Of a DNA stretch of 64,000 bases, positions 27,645 to 36,049 are shown one piece after another. The DNA comes from an uncultured Alsobacter sp. (GTDB taxonomy: Bacteria > Pseudomonadota > Alphaproteobacteria > Rhizobiales > Beijerinckiaceae). Made by a program: the position numbers and the translations under genes. The stretch is from assembly GCF_945952055.1 (NCBI RefSeq), contig NZ_CAMFHB010000005.1:1-64000 (forward strand), read 5' to 3'. Numbering within the stretch: position 1 is the first letter of the stretch; every line of letters begins with the position of its first letter. The notes beneath the pieces were generated by a model. The model made no database searches. It saw nothing but the letters and a program-made list of their open reading frames with translations, and was not told the origin of the DNA.

Positions 27645-28703
27645 TCAGGACGCCGGAGCCAGGCCGGCCTCGTCGGCCAGCCGACGGACGAGTTCCGCGG
27701 CCGGCATGACCCGGCCTTCGGCGTACCGCGTTCCGGCCCAGAGCGGCGTGAAGTCCACCCGGCCGGCGCGCTCGGCGGCCGCGCGCAGCGGGGCGAGATA
27801 GTTGGCTCCGAGCGGGAAGGCGGGAGCATCCTCGCGCAGCGGTCCCAGCTCGCGCATGATGCGGTTGACGATGCCGCGGGCCGGCCTGCCGGTGAAGAGG
27901 GTGGTGAGCGCGGTCTCCTCCCCGCGCGAGCCGACCAGCGCGGCGCGGTGCAGCGCGCTGGTGCCGGCCTCCGGGCAGAACAGGAACGCGGTTCCCAGCT
28001 GCGCCGCCGACGCCCCCTGCGCCAGCACCGCGGCGACGTCGGCGCCGTTCATGAGGCCGCCTGCCGCGACCACGGGACGCGACACGCTGGCGACGACCGC
28101 CGGCAACAGGCTGGCGAGCGGGATCCCCGGCGGCCGCTGCGTGAGGAAGTGCCCCTGGTGGCCGCCGGCCTCGACGCCCTGGGCGATGATGACGTCGCAG
28201 CGCGGCTCCAGCCAGCGTGCCTCCTCCGCCGAGGTCGCCGACGCCATGACCACGGCCCCCGTCGCCCTGACCCGCGCCAGCAAAGGGTCGGCCGGAACGC
28301 CGAAATGGAAGCTCACGACCTCCGGCCGCGCCTCTTCCACGAACGCGCAGGCCGCCTCGTCGAAGGGGTGGCGCGCCGCGCCCGACGGCAGGGTCGAGGG
28401 ATCGATGCCGTGCTCCGCGTAGTAGGGCGCCAGCACCGCCCGCCACGCCACGTCGCGCGCGGCATCGTCCACCGGCCGGGCATGGCAGAAGTAGTTCACC
28501 GCCACGGGCTTGGCCGTGCGCGCGCGGATGGCGCGCCACTCGGACCGGACGGCGTCGAGCCCCAGCGTCGCCGTGGGCAACGAGCCGAGGCCGCCGGCCT
28601 CGGCGACCGCGACGACGAGGTCGACGGTGGTGGAGCCGGCCATGGGCGCCTGGATGATCGGGAGTTCGACACCCAGAGCCTCGAGCCACTGCGAGCCGGC
28701 CAT
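27645..28703 (-). CDS. Nitronate monooxygenase family protein
   Basis: A 352-residue FMN-dependent TIM-barrel enzyme of the 2-nitropropane dioxygenase family. Typical pieces are IIQAPMAGSTT near the N-terminus, IIAQGVEAGGHQGHF around the FMN phosphate and catalytic histidine, and VVAAGGLMNGADVAAVLAQGASAAQLGTAFLF. The start at 28703 follows GGGGAGG. The enzyme would oxidise nitronates such as propionate 3-nitronate. It is in tandem with the SulP gene. Confidence 0.9.
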   Translation of the reverse strand: MAGSQWLEALGVELPIIQAPMAGSTTVDLVVAVAEAGGLGSLPTATLGLDAVRSEWRAIRARTAKPVAVNYFCHARPVDDAARDVAWRAVLAPYYAEHGIDPSTLPSGAARHPFDEAACAFVEEARPEVVSFHFGVPADPLLARVRATGAVVMASATSAEEARWLEPRCDVIIAQGVEAGGHQGHFLTQRPPGIPLASLLPAVVASVSRPVVAAGGLMNGADVAAVLAQGASAAQLGTAFLFCPEAGTSALHRAALVGSRGEETALTTLFTGRPARGIVNRIMRELGPLREDAPAFPLGANYLAPLRAAAERAGRVDFTPLWAGTRYAEGRVMPAAELVRRLADEAGLAPAS

Positions 28704-28810
28704 GTTCCATCCTCCCCTTCGCGCGCGCGCCCCGGGACGGCTCCCGGGGCGACCGCAGAGTGTCCCGGCGCACGCGCGGCGTCCACCGTCGAAGGCGCCG
28801 GAGGCCGGCG

Positions 28811-29629
28811 TCAGCCGGCCGCGCGGGCCCGCACCAAGCCGCAGTCGGGATCGAGAAACCGCTCCAGGGTCCGGCCGGTCGTGTAGAGCAGCACGAACTC
28901 GTTCTGCCCGCTCGGCCCCACGATCCCCGCGGCGCCGAGATTGATGCGCCCGGCGTCGATGTCCGGCGGCAGGGGCACCGCGTCGTAAAGGTCGCGGCGG
29001 AAGTCGAGGCCCGAGAGGTCGTCGGAGGCCCACCGGCGCGCGAAGGTGCGGCGATAGCCCTCCAGGGCTACCCAGGGACCCGCGGGAATGCCGCGCAAGG
29101 CGGCGAAGGCCTGGGCCGCCTCGCGGGTCAGGCATTCGACGTGGATGTGCAGCTGCTTTTGCGTGCGGTTCCAGGGGCCGTTGATGGCGAGGCCGAAATC
29201 CGCCCAGCCCGGCTTGCCGGCGATGTGCGCCGTGGCCTGCTCGCGCAGCCGCCAGGCCGCCGCGAGGTAGTCACTGCCCGACCTGCCGGCGAGCTCGGGG
29301 CTCTCGATCCCGTCGATCCGCTCGCTCGGCACCACGAGGACGTGACCGGGTTCGAGCGGCGCGTTGAGCACGACGATGTCGCGGCCGCCGGGCGTCTGCG
29401 ACACGAACAGGCACGGCCACGCGCTGCCCGTCCATCGCTCGGCCACCTCGCACGCGTTGATCGCCGCCCACAGCGCCCGCCGCTTCAGGCCCGGCCCGTA
29501 CGCGACGATGCCCGCCAGTCCCACCAGCAGCACGACGAGCCACACCGCCCCCCACCGCCCGGACAGGGGACGCCGCACCAGCGTCGAGAACACGGAGGAC
29601 CGTTGCACGGGATCGAAAGCTCCAGGCAC
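28811..29629 (-). CDS. cdh: CDP-diacylglycerol diphosphatase
   Basis: About 272 residues, inner-membrane anchored by one N-terminal segment (WGAVWLVVLLVGLAGIVAYG). The HIT-like site QLHIHVEC supplies the catalytic histidines, and the family stretches AWPCLFV, DIVVLNAPLEPGHVLVVPSERIDGIE and GLAINGPWNRTQ are present. It hydrolyses CDP-diacylglycerol to phosphatidate and CMP. The start is uncertain: a TTG at 29668 and several GTG codons are in frame, and I give the GTG at 29629. Confidence 0.85.
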   Translation of the reverse strand: MPGAFDPVQRSSVFSTLVRRPLSGRWGAVWLVVLLVGLAGIVAYGPGLKRRALWAAINACEVAERWTGSAWPCLFVSQTPGGRDIVVLNAPLEPGHVLVVPSERIDGIESPELAGRSGSDYLAAAWRLREQATAHIAGKPGWADFGLAINGPWNRTQKQLHIHVECLTREAAQAFAALRGIPAGPWVALEGYRRTFARRWASDDLSGLDFRRDLYDAVPLPPDIDAGRINLGAAGIVGPSGQNEFVLLYTTGRTLERFLDPDCGLVRARAAG

Positions 29630-29695
29630 TGCGGATGGCCGGGAGCATGCTCTAGCACGGGACGGCAAACAGGACGTAACGACGGCCCGGCGCCC

Positions 29696-30451
29696 TCAAT
29701 CCCTGCGGAAGACCACCGAGGCAAGCAGCCCCATGGCCACCGCGATGGCCGACGTCACGAGGCCGTAGAGCCAGGGCCAGTCGCGGGAGGATTGCGACAC
29801 GAAGCTCTCGAAGCCGGTCTTGCGGACCTCGAAGCTCGTGGTTTCCTGGGCCAGCTGGACGCCGTCGGCGAGCAGGGCGGCCGTGACCTCGTAGTTGCCC
29901 ACGGGCGCCGTCGCCGGCACCGGGATGGAGGCCCGGAACACGTCCGGCGCGATGAACGTGACGCCCCGGTCCTCCTCGGCATAGAGGCCGTTCTCCTGGC
30001 GCAGGCGCAGGAGCGCGGCGCGGAACTGCACGTCGTCGCTGGTGCCAAAGCCGGGCCGGGGAACCAGCGCCTCGATGCCGATGCGGTAGCGCTCGCGCAG
30101 GTCGGCCGGCGCGATCTCGTCGAGCGGGCGGCTCGCCAGGACGGCGATGGTGGCCGGCAGGGCGCCGAACTTGCGCTGCTCGAGGTTGACCCAGACCGGT
30201 CCCACCTGGACCTTCCTGCGCACCGAGAAGACGCCGGCCGGCCCGCGGGCCGTGATGACGATGTCAAGCGGACCCTGCCGGGCCACGCTGGCGCGATCGC
30301 GCAGGATGGCGCCGAACACCACGAGGTCGGTGCCGCCATAGGTCTGGGTGATGCGCACCTGGTGGCTGGAGAGCGACAGGATGATCGTTTCCGCACGGGC
30401 CGCCACCGGCGCCGCGACGGCGAGGATCCCGGCCAGCAGCCAACGCATCAT
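29696..30451 (-). CDS. TIGR02186/Alph_Pro_TM family protein
   Basis: A 251-residue exported and membrane-anchored protein of a family restricted mainly to alphaproteobacteria. It has a signal peptide (WLLAGILAVAAPVAARA), a large periplasmic domain (LSLSSHQVRITQTYGGTDLVVFGAI; FRASIPVPATAPVGNYEV) and one C-terminal membrane segment (WLYGLVTSAIAVAMGLLASVVF). Its start overlaps the TauE/SafE stop by ATGA. This pair is often found together, suggesting a joint role in sulfur-compound export, but the function is not established. Confidence 0.87.
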   Translation of the reverse strand: MMRWLLAGILAVAAPVAARAETIILSLSSHQVRITQTYGGTDLVVFGAILRDRASVARQGPLDIVITARGPAGVFSVRRKVQVGPVWVNLEQRKFGALPATIAVLASRPLDEIAPADLRERYRIGIEALVPRPGFGTSDDVQFRAALLRLRQENGLYAEEDRGVTFIAPDVFRASIPVPATAPVGNYEVTAALLADGVQLAQETTSFEVRKTGFESFVSQSSRDWPWLYGLVTSAIAVAMGLLASVVFRRD

Positions 30452-31374
30452 TGGCGCACCTCGACGGCGCCGATCGAGTAGAGCTCGACGGGCCGCACGA
30501 CCGCCTCGACCAGGAAGCGGACGCCCACGGCCAGCACGATGAGCGCCAGCAGCAGGCGGAACTGTTCGCCCCGCAGATTGCGCCCGGCGCGGGCGCCGAA
30601 CTGAGCCCCGAACACCCCGCCCAGGACGAGCAGGAACGACAGGACCACGTCGACGGCGTAGTTGGTCACGGCGTGCAGCATCGTGGCCGCGATCATCGTG
30701 AACAGGATCTGGTACAGCGAGGTCCCCACCACGACGGCCGTCGGCACCCGGAACAGGTAGATCAGGGCGGGGACGATCAGGAATCCGCCGCCGATGCCGA
30801 GCACCGCGCCCAGGAACCCGATGGTGATCGACAGGGCCGCGAGCGGGATGACGCTGCAGTAGATCTGCGACCGGTGGAATCGCACGCGGAACGGCAGGCC
30901 GAAATACCAGGGATGCGCGCCCCTGGCCTTGCGCGGCGGGACCGCACCCTTGCGGGTGCTCCACAAGGCGCGCAGGCTTTCCACCAGCATGAGCGAGCCG
31001 ACACCGCCTAAAAGGACGATGTAGGACAGCATGATCACGAGCTCGAGCTGCCCCAGGCGCCGCATGGCGTTGAAGAACCAGACACCGAGCACCGTGCCGA
31101 TCAGGCCGCCGGCGAGCAGGATGGTTCCGAGCTTCACGTCGAGCGCCCGGCGCCGCCAGTAGGCGAGCGCCCCCGTGACCGACGAGGCGGTGATCTGGGC
31201 GGACACGGTGGCCACCGCGATGGCGGCCGGGACCCCGATGAAGATGAGCAGGGGCGTGAGGAGAAACCCACCGCCCACGCCGAACATGCCGGAAATGAAC
31301 CCGACGGCCGCGCTCAGCCCCAGGACCAGGAAAATGCTGACCGGCATGTCCGCAATGGGGAGATAGATATCCAC
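30448..31374 (-). CDS. Sulfite exporter TauE/SafE family protein
   Basis: A 308-residue inner-membrane protein with about eight segments and the duplicated TauE/SafE signature: GFISGMFGVGGGFLLTPLLIF near the N-terminus and GFLGAVLGIGGGFLIVPALIYLF in the second half. The family exports sulfite, sulfoacetate or similar anions. It is translationally coupled to the downstream TIGR02186 gene by an ATGA overlap. Confidence 0.92.
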   Translation of the reverse strand: MDIYLPIADMPVSIFLVLGLSAAVGFISGMFGVGGGFLLTPLLIFIGVPAAIAVATVSAQITASSVTGALAYWRRRALDVKLGTILLAGGLIGTVLGVWFFNAMRRLGQLELVIMLSYIVLLGGVGSLMLVESLRALWSTRKGAVPPRKARGAHPWYFGLPFRVRFHRSQIYCSVIPLAALSITIGFLGAVLGIGGGFLIVPALIYLFRVPTAVVVGTSLYQILFTMIAATMLHAVTNYAVDVVLSFLLVLGGVFGAQFGARAGRNLRGEQFRLLLALIVLAVGVRFLVEAVVRPVELYSIGAVEVRQ

Positions 31375-31712
31375 GACGCGCCGGAGAACCTGCTGCTGGG
31401 CAATGGCCGGGAAGAACGGATGACCGCGCGCGACGCCCCCGGGGCTGGGAGGTCAAGCGGGCGCCTGGGACGATCGAGGCCTCGCCAGACTAGTGACCCG
31501 GCGCAATTCCTACAAATGACTTTGCTTGGGCGGCGCCATATCCGCCTTGAATGACGCGGGACGCTTGGCGCTGCGGCTTCGCGTCCACGGCATCGGTGGT
31601 GGCGCCGTGCTACCACATCGAGCTTGGGAGGCGCGCAGTCCGCGCGGCTTCGGCGACCTCCATTGGCTCGAAGGCTCGGTGACAGCATGGGACGGGATTT
31701 CCCACTCGCCCG
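31375..31712. other. 338-base intergenic space, no feature recognised
   Basis: Divergent region between the TauE/SafE and MFS genes. It contains no convincing gene, palindromic repeat of types A or B, or clear promoter. One AT-richer patch around 31507-31530 is the likeliest place for a promoter. Confidence 0.5.
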
Positions 31713-33257
31713 ATGAGACCCGTTGGGACGGACGCCGCGCCCGGCGTCGGCGCGAGGACATGGACGGGCTTCGCCATGATGGCGCTGGGCATGTTCATGG
31801 CCATTCTCGACGTGCAGGTGGTGGCGACGTCGCTGCCGACCATCCAGGGCGCGCTGGGCGTGGCCGCCGACCAGATGAGCTGGGTGCAGACGGCCTATCT
31901 GGTGGCCGAGGTCGTCGCCATTCCGCTGACTGGCCTCCTCACCCGCATCCTCACCATGCGCGGCCTGTTCGTGGCGGCCGTGTCGGTGTTCACGCTCGCC
32001 TCCGTGGGCTGTGCCCTGAGCGGGGGCTTCGCGAGCCTCATCACCTGGCGGGTGCTGCAGGGGTTCTCCGGCGGCACGCTGATCCCCGCCGTCTTTTCGG
32101 CCGTGTTCCTGCTGTTCCCGGTGCGCCTGCAGGGGGTGGCCACGACCATGGCCGGCGTGCTCGCCGTACTGGCGCCCACCGTCGGTCCCGTCGTCGGCGG
32201 ATGGATCACCGAGACGTGGTCGTGGCACTGGCTGTTTCTCATCAACCTGGCGCCGGGCCTCGTGGCCGCGGGCCTGGGTCTCGTCACGCTGCCCCGCGAC
32301 GAGGCCTCGCCGGGCGATCTCCGCCTGATCGACCTGCCCGCGCTCGCGCTGATGGCCACCAGCCTCGCCGCGCTGATCCTCGGCCTGAAGGAGGCCCCGC
32401 GCGAAGGCTGGGCGTCGCCCCTCGTCATCGGCCTCCTGGCGCTGTTCGCAGCTTCGCTCGTGCTGTTCGTCCGGCGCAGCTGGGGCGCCCCGCACCCCAT
32501 CGTCGAGCTGCGGACGCTGCGGGAGCGCTGGTTCGCCACCGGTTGCCTGCTCAGCTTCGTGCTCGGCATCGGGCTCTTCGGCTCGGTCTACATGATGCCC
32601 GTCTTCCTCGCGGTGTCCCACGGCTACGGCGCGCTGCGGATCGGCGAGATCATGCTGGTCACCGGCGTCGCGCAGCTCGTCACCGCGCCCGTGGCGGTCG
32701 CGCTGGAGAAGCGAGTCGACCCACGCTGGCTCTCGCTCGCCGGATTTCTCCTGTTCGGGGTCGGCCTCGGGCTCAGCGCCCGCCAGACGGCCGGCGCGGA
32801 CTTCGACGAGATGCTGTGGCCGCAGGCGATCCGCGGCGTCGCCATCATGCTCTGCCTCCTGCCGCCGACGCGCATGGCGCTGGGCTTCCTGCCGGCCGAC
32901 CGTGTGGCGGATGCGTCCGGCCTGTTCAACCTCATGCGCAACCTGGGCGGCGCCATCGGCATCGCGCTCATCGACACCGTGATCTACGGGCGCGCGCCGG
33001 AGCTCGGCCGCGAGGTCCAGGCCCGCCTCGCCGCCGGCGACGAGGCCACCGCCACGGCCGCGCAGATCCCGCTCGCCCTGTTCCGCGCCCAGCCCCCCGG
33101 CCCGCCCCCGCCGGACCTCCTGGCCTTCCTCGCTCCCAAGATCGAGCGCCTCGCCACCCTGCTGGCCATCAACGAGGCCTGGGCCCTGGTGGCCGCCGTT
33201 ACCGTCCTGGCGGTGGCGAGCCTGCTGTGGGCGCGCGGAAAGCCTGCGGGGGGGTGA
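31713..33257 (+). CDS. MFS transporter, DHA2 (EmrB/QacA) family
   Basis: A 514-residue inner-membrane drug:proton antiporter with 14 predicted segments. Motif D1-like WVQTAYLVAEVVAIPLTGLL, motif A-like region LTRILTMRGLF and motif C-like LAPTVGPVVGGWI are present, and MFMAILDVQVVATSLPTIQGAL is the standard start of segment 1 in EmrB relatives. No adjacent membrane-fusion (EmrA) gene is seen. It ends 40 bases before the tRNA gene on the other strand. Confidence 0.92.
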   Translation: MRPVGTDAAPGVGARTWTGFAMMALGMFMAILDVQVVATSLPTIQGALGVAADQMSWVQTAYLVAEVVAIPLTGLLTRILTMRGLFVAAVSVFTLASVGCALSGGFASLITWRVLQGFSGGTLIPAVFSAVFLLFPVRLQGVATTMAGVLAVLAPTVGPVVGGWITETWSWHWLFLINLAPGLVAAGLGLVTLPRDEASPGDLRLIDLPALALMATSLAALILGLKEAPREGWASPLVIGLLALFAASLVLFVRRSWGAPHPIVELRTLRERWFATGCLLSFVLGIGLFGSVYMMPVFLAVSHGYGALRIGEIMLVTGVAQLVTAPVAVALEKRVDPRWLSLAGFLLFGVGLGLSARQTAGADFDEMLWPQAIRGVAIMLCLLPPTRMALGFLPADRVADASGLFNLMRNLGGAIGIALIDTVIYGRAPELGREVQARLAAGDEATATAAQIPLALFRAQPPGPPPPDLLAFLAPKIERLATLLAINEAWALVAAVTVLAVASLLWARGKPAGG

Positions 33258-33297
33258 ACCCCGCCGGGGATGATTGCTGGATTGCGTGGGTGGAAGA

Positions 33298-33387
33298 TGG
33301 CGGAGAGGGGGAGATTCGAACTCCCGATGGGCTTGCACCCATGCCGCATTTCGAGTGCGGTGCATTCAACCACTCTGCCACCTCTCC
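33298..33387 (-). tRNA. tRNA-Ser(CGA)
   Basis: On the minus strand the 5' acceptor arm GGAGAGG (33387-33381) pairs with CCTCTCC (33308-33302). The anticodon arm reads CCGCA-CTCGAAA-TGCGG, giving anticodon CGA, which decodes UCG. A long variable arm (CATGGGTGCAAGCCCATC), the T arm GGGAGTTCGAATCTCCC, a G discriminator and an encoded CCA end (33300-33298) are present. The 90-base length with a long variable arm is right for tRNA-Ser. Its position beside rplU is common in rhizobia. Confidence 0.97.
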
Positions 33388-33547
33388 GCAGATCACGAGG
33401 TGTCGGGCCCGGGGGCCCGCGGGGCGATGCCCCGGTGGTCGGCGGGGGCAATAGCACGCGTCCTTGGGTTCCACAAGCGGGCCTGTCGAGGGGGATGAGG
33501 GTGACGGGGCGCGGACCGGCCGGGCGGGCGGCCCGGCGGCGCGTCGG

Positions 33548-33576
33548 TTGACACCGGCGGGCCTCGCCTGTAGTGA
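33548..33576 (+). promoter_or_regulatory. Sigma-70-type promoter upstream of rplU
   Basis: TTGACA (33548-33553), a 17-base spacer, then TAGTGA (33571-33576). The -35 is perfect, the -10 weak. It lies 115 bases before the L21 start and points to the rplU unit. Confidence 0.55.
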
Positions 33577-33690
33577 ACCGCCTTCGCGCGTGGACTCCCG
33601 TCCAGGCGTGATCCCGGTCACAACTGTGAAAAAGCCGGCCGCTTGCGGGTTCCTGCGGGCAGAGCCGGGTCGAACACGAGGACAAGAACG

Positions 33691-33993
33691 ATGTTCGCAG
33701 TCATCAAGACCGGCGGCAAGCAGTACAAGGTTGCCGCCGACGACGTCATCACGATCGAGAAGCTCGCGGTCGAGGCCGGCCAGACGGTCACCTTCGACGA
33801 GGTGCTGATGGTCGGCAACACGATCGGCGCGCCGACCGTGGCGGGTGCGAAGGTCACCGGCACCGTGGTCGAGCAGACCCGCGGTCCCAAGACCATCTCG
33901 TTCCACAAGCGCCGCCGCCAGAACTCGAAGCGCAAGCGCGGTCACCGCCAGGAGCTGACGGTGGTGAAGATCACGGAGATCGCGACGGCCTGA
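33691..33993 (+). CDS. rplU: 50S ribosomal protein L21
   Basis: A 100-residue L21 starting [25 protein letters not shown], with the conserved [22 protein letters not shown]-terminal end that binds 23S rRNA. Length and ending are standard. L27 follows at 100 bases with its own promoter-like sequence. Confidence 0.98.
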   Translation: MFAVIKTGGKQYKVAADDVITIEKLAVEAGQTVTFDEVLMVGNTIGAPTVAGAKVTGTVVEQTRGPKTISFHKRRRQNSKRKRGHRQELTVVKITEIATA

Positions 33994-34037
33994 AAAGGCC
34001 TCTCTCCAGGATCACGAGCGCCCGGTTCGCCGGGCAC

Positions 34038-34066
34038 CTGACGAAACGGAAGTTCCGGGCTATAAG
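34038..34066 (+). promoter_or_regulatory. Sigma-70-type promoter upstream of rpmA
   Basis: CTGACG (34038-34043), exactly 17 bases, then TATAAG (34061-34066). It lies 28 bases before the L27 start, giving rpmA a possible second, private promoter. Confidence 0.5.
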
Positions 34067-34093
34067 CCCGCATCGGATTTACGGAGCACGATC

Positions 34094-34360
34094 ATGGCTC
34101 ACAAAAAGGCAGGCGGTTCCTCGCGCAACGGTCGCGATTCCGCGGGTCGACGTCTCGGCGTGAAGAAGTTCGGCGGCGAAGCCGTGCTCGCCGGCAACAT
34201 CCTCGTGCGCCAGCGCGGCACGAAGATGCACCCGGGCACGAATGTCGGCATGGGCAAGGACCATACGCTCTTTGCGCTCACGGCCGGCAAAGTCGAGTTC
34301 CAGAACAAAGCGAACGGCCGAATTTTCGTAGCCGTGCAGACGCAAGAAGCAGCAGAATGA
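34094..34360 (+). CDS. rpmA: 50S ribosomal protein L27
   Basis: An 88-residue L27 beginning [20 protein letters not shown], the invariant N-terminus that reaches the peptidyl-transferase centre, with [32 protein letters not shown] following. It pairs with rplU upstream. There is no Firmicute-type cleaved N-extension. Confidence 0.98.
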   Translation: MAHKKAGGSSRNGRDSAGRRLGVKKFGGEAVLAGNILVRQRGTKMHPGTNVGMGKDHTLFALTAGKVEFQNKANGRIFVAVQTQEAAE

Positions 34361-34465
34361 CGGCGTAGGTCAGACGAAGGACCTCCGCCGGCGCCCACAG
34401 CCCCGGCGGACCCAAGTCGCGACCTGCGATCCAAAGTCCGGAAAAGGCCCCGACCAGGGGACTTC

Positions 34466-34500
34466 GAGGGGAGGTGGGCAACCACCTCCCCTTCGTCGTT
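34466..34500 (+). terminator. Rho-independent terminator after rpmA
   Basis: A perfect 10-base stem (GGGGAGGTGG at 34468-34477 with CCACCTCCCC at 34482-34491), a GCAA loop and a T-rich tail TTCGTCGTT. It ends the rplU-rpmA unit ahead of the acetyltransferase gene. Confidence 0.8.
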
Positions 34501-34559
34501 CCAGGGTCACGCGTTCCCGCTATGGGCCAGTTAGCCCCAACCGAATCGGAGGGCCGGCT

Positions 34560-35210
34560 ATGTTTCCGGACATCACTCGAGACGACGTGTTCAGACTGGA
34601 GACCCGGCGGCTTTGGCTGCGCTGGCCGCGCGCCAAGGATGCCGCCGCTCTCACCGCCATCGCCAGCCGCCGCGAGGTGGCCGAGATGACGTCGCGCATC
34701 CCGCACCCCTATCCGGCTGGTGCCGCCGAGGCGTTCATCCTGCAGGCCCGGGAGGCCAACACCAGCGGCGAGGAGATCGCGCTGGTGGCGATGCTGGCCA
34801 CGGGCAAGCGCGAGGTCATCGGCACGGTCAGCGCCAGGCACAACGACGAGGGCCGCATCGAGATCGGCTATGCCTTCGCCCCCGAGCACTGGGGCCGGGG
34901 CTACGCCACCGAGGCGGTGCACGCGCTCGTCGACGCGATCTTCATGCTCACCGACGAGCCGGCCATCGAGGCCAAGGTGCGGGTCGTCAACGCGGCCTCG
35001 CAGGGCGTGCTGCGCAAGTGCGGCTTCGCCACCGTGGGCACGGGGCTCGAATCCTTCCCGGCGCGCGGCGGGCTCTACCCGGTCGACTTCTTCCGCCTCG
35101 AGCGGAAGGTGTGGAAGAGCCTGAAGCTGTGGGCCGAGCCCGAGCTCGTCCTCCCCCCGCGTCGCCCGGTCGCGGCGCCGGAATGGTCCGCGGAGGCTCT
35201 CGGGGCGTAG
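34560..35210 (+). CDS. GNAT-family N-acetyltransferase
   Basis: A 216-residue acetyltransferase of the RimJ/RimL type. It has LETRRLWLRWPRAKDAAALTAI at the start, and the acetyl-CoA motif region IEIGYAFAPEHWGRGYATEAVHALVD, followed by VRVVNAASQGVLRKCGF. In many Hyphomicrobiales a GNAT gene follows rpmA and precedes obgE. Here obgE is not next. It probably acetylates a protein N-terminus or a small amine; the substrate is unknown. Confidence 0.9.
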   Translation: MFPDITRDDVFRLETRRLWLRWPRAKDAAALTAIASRREVAEMTSRIPHPYPAGAAEAFILQAREANTSGEEIALVAMLATGKREVIGTVSARHNDEGRIEIGYAFAPEHWGRGYATEAVHALVDAIFMLTDEPAIEAKVRVVNAASQGVLRKCGFATVGTGLESFPARGGLYPVDFFRLERKVWKSLKLWAEPELVLPPRRPVAAPEWSAEALGA

Positions 35211-35243
35211 ACGACTGAGTTCGTCGAAACCCTGGAGGAGCCC

Positions 35244-35786
35244 TTGTTCAACCGCATCCGGGCGGCGGCCTTCGCGGCCGCCGCCCTCGTCCCCATGCCC
35301 GCGCTGGCCGCCGGCGCGCCCGCCGCACCGGCCTCGGCCGGCAAGCTCGTGCTGGAGGAGTTCTTCCGCGGCCCGCTCACGGCCCAGGGCGTCTTCACCA
35401 ACACCCGCGACGGCACGACCCGTTCCATGAAGGTGCGCATGAACGGCACCTGGGACGGCACCACGCTGACCCTCGTCGAGGATTTCGTCTGGTCCGACGG
35501 CGAGAAGGACCGCAAGACCTGGCGCTTCACCCGTGTCGGCGAGGGCCGCTACACCGGCACCCGCGAGGACGTGCTCGGCACCGCCGACGTCGTCCAGGAC
35601 GGCAACGACGTGCGCCTGTCGTACACCGCCCGGGTCACCACCAAGGACGGGTCGGCCTATTCCATCCGCTTCGCCGACGTCCTGCGCCTCACCGACAAGC
35701 GCACGGTGCTCAACACCGCCGACCTGAAGGCGTTCTGGTTCGTGCCGGTCGGCACGGTCGCGCTCACGATCCGCAAGGGCAAGTAG
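35244..35786 (+). CDS. DUF3833 family protein
   Basis: A 180-residue exported protein. The TTG start at 35244 is supported by a strong GGAGGAG site six bases ahead. The signal peptide is AAAFAAAALVPMPALAA. The mature part is a single DUF3833 domain (LEEFFRGPLTAQGVF, GTWDGTTLTLVEDFVWSDGEKDRKTWRF, GRYTGTREDVLGTADV, NTADLKAFWFVPVGTVAL), a lipocalin-like fold family of unknown role. It lies 33 bases after the acetyltransferase gene. Confidence 0.82.
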   Translation: MFNRIRAAAFAAAALVPMPALAAGAPAAPASAGKLVLEEFFRGPLTAQGVFTNTRDGTTRSMKVRMNGTWDGTTLTLVEDFVWSDGEKDRKTWRFTRVGEGRYTGTREDVLGTADVVQDGNDVRLSYTARVTTKDGSAYSIRFADVLRLTDKRTVLNTADLKAFWFVPVGTVALTIRKGK

Positions 35787-35805
35787 CGGGTCGCGCCTCG
35801 CCGCG

Positions 35806-35898
35806 CACGTCATGCCCGGGCGCGGTCCGGGCATTCACGACGCGAGCCCGGCTGAGACCACGTCGCGGATCCCCGGGCAGAGCCCGGGGACGACGGCG
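35806..35898. repeat. Type-B palindromic intergenic repeat, copy 3 (diverged)
   Basis: GCCCGGGCGCGGTCCGGGC and CCCCGGGCAGAGCCCGGGG hairpins separated by a CACGAC...CGTCGCGGAT pairing segment. It is the most diverged copy of the type-B family, located upstream of the ugp promoter. Confidence 0.7.
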
Positions 35899-35958
35899 CA
35901 CGGCCTTCTGCCATCTGGAAAAAACGCGCCCGTTCACCATCTCCCCCCGCGTCACATT

Positions 35959-35987
35959 TCGTCATTGAACTGTCGTGGAACATTCAT
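35959..35987 (+). promoter_or_regulatory. Candidate Pho box upstream of ugpB
   Basis: Three half-sites with an 11-base period: TCGTCAT (35959), CTGTCGT (35970) and CATTCAT (35981), each against the PhoB half-site consensus CTGTCAT, with AT-containing four-base spacers TGAA and GGAA. They end 62 bases before the ugpB start. Phosphate-starvation control of ugp operons by PhoB is established in E. coli and rhizobia. Confidence 0.65.
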
Positions 35988-36049
35988 GCTAAAGTGACAG
36001 AGAACCACAACAAGCGTTCCACGCCCCAGGGGCGCAGAGGGAGAAACTC

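Noticed and set aside
27636-28773. Possible long N-terminal extension of the SulP protein
   Set aside because: The open frame upstream overlaps the nitronate monooxygenase gene out of frame; the recognised SulP sequence begins just after the ATG at 27636.
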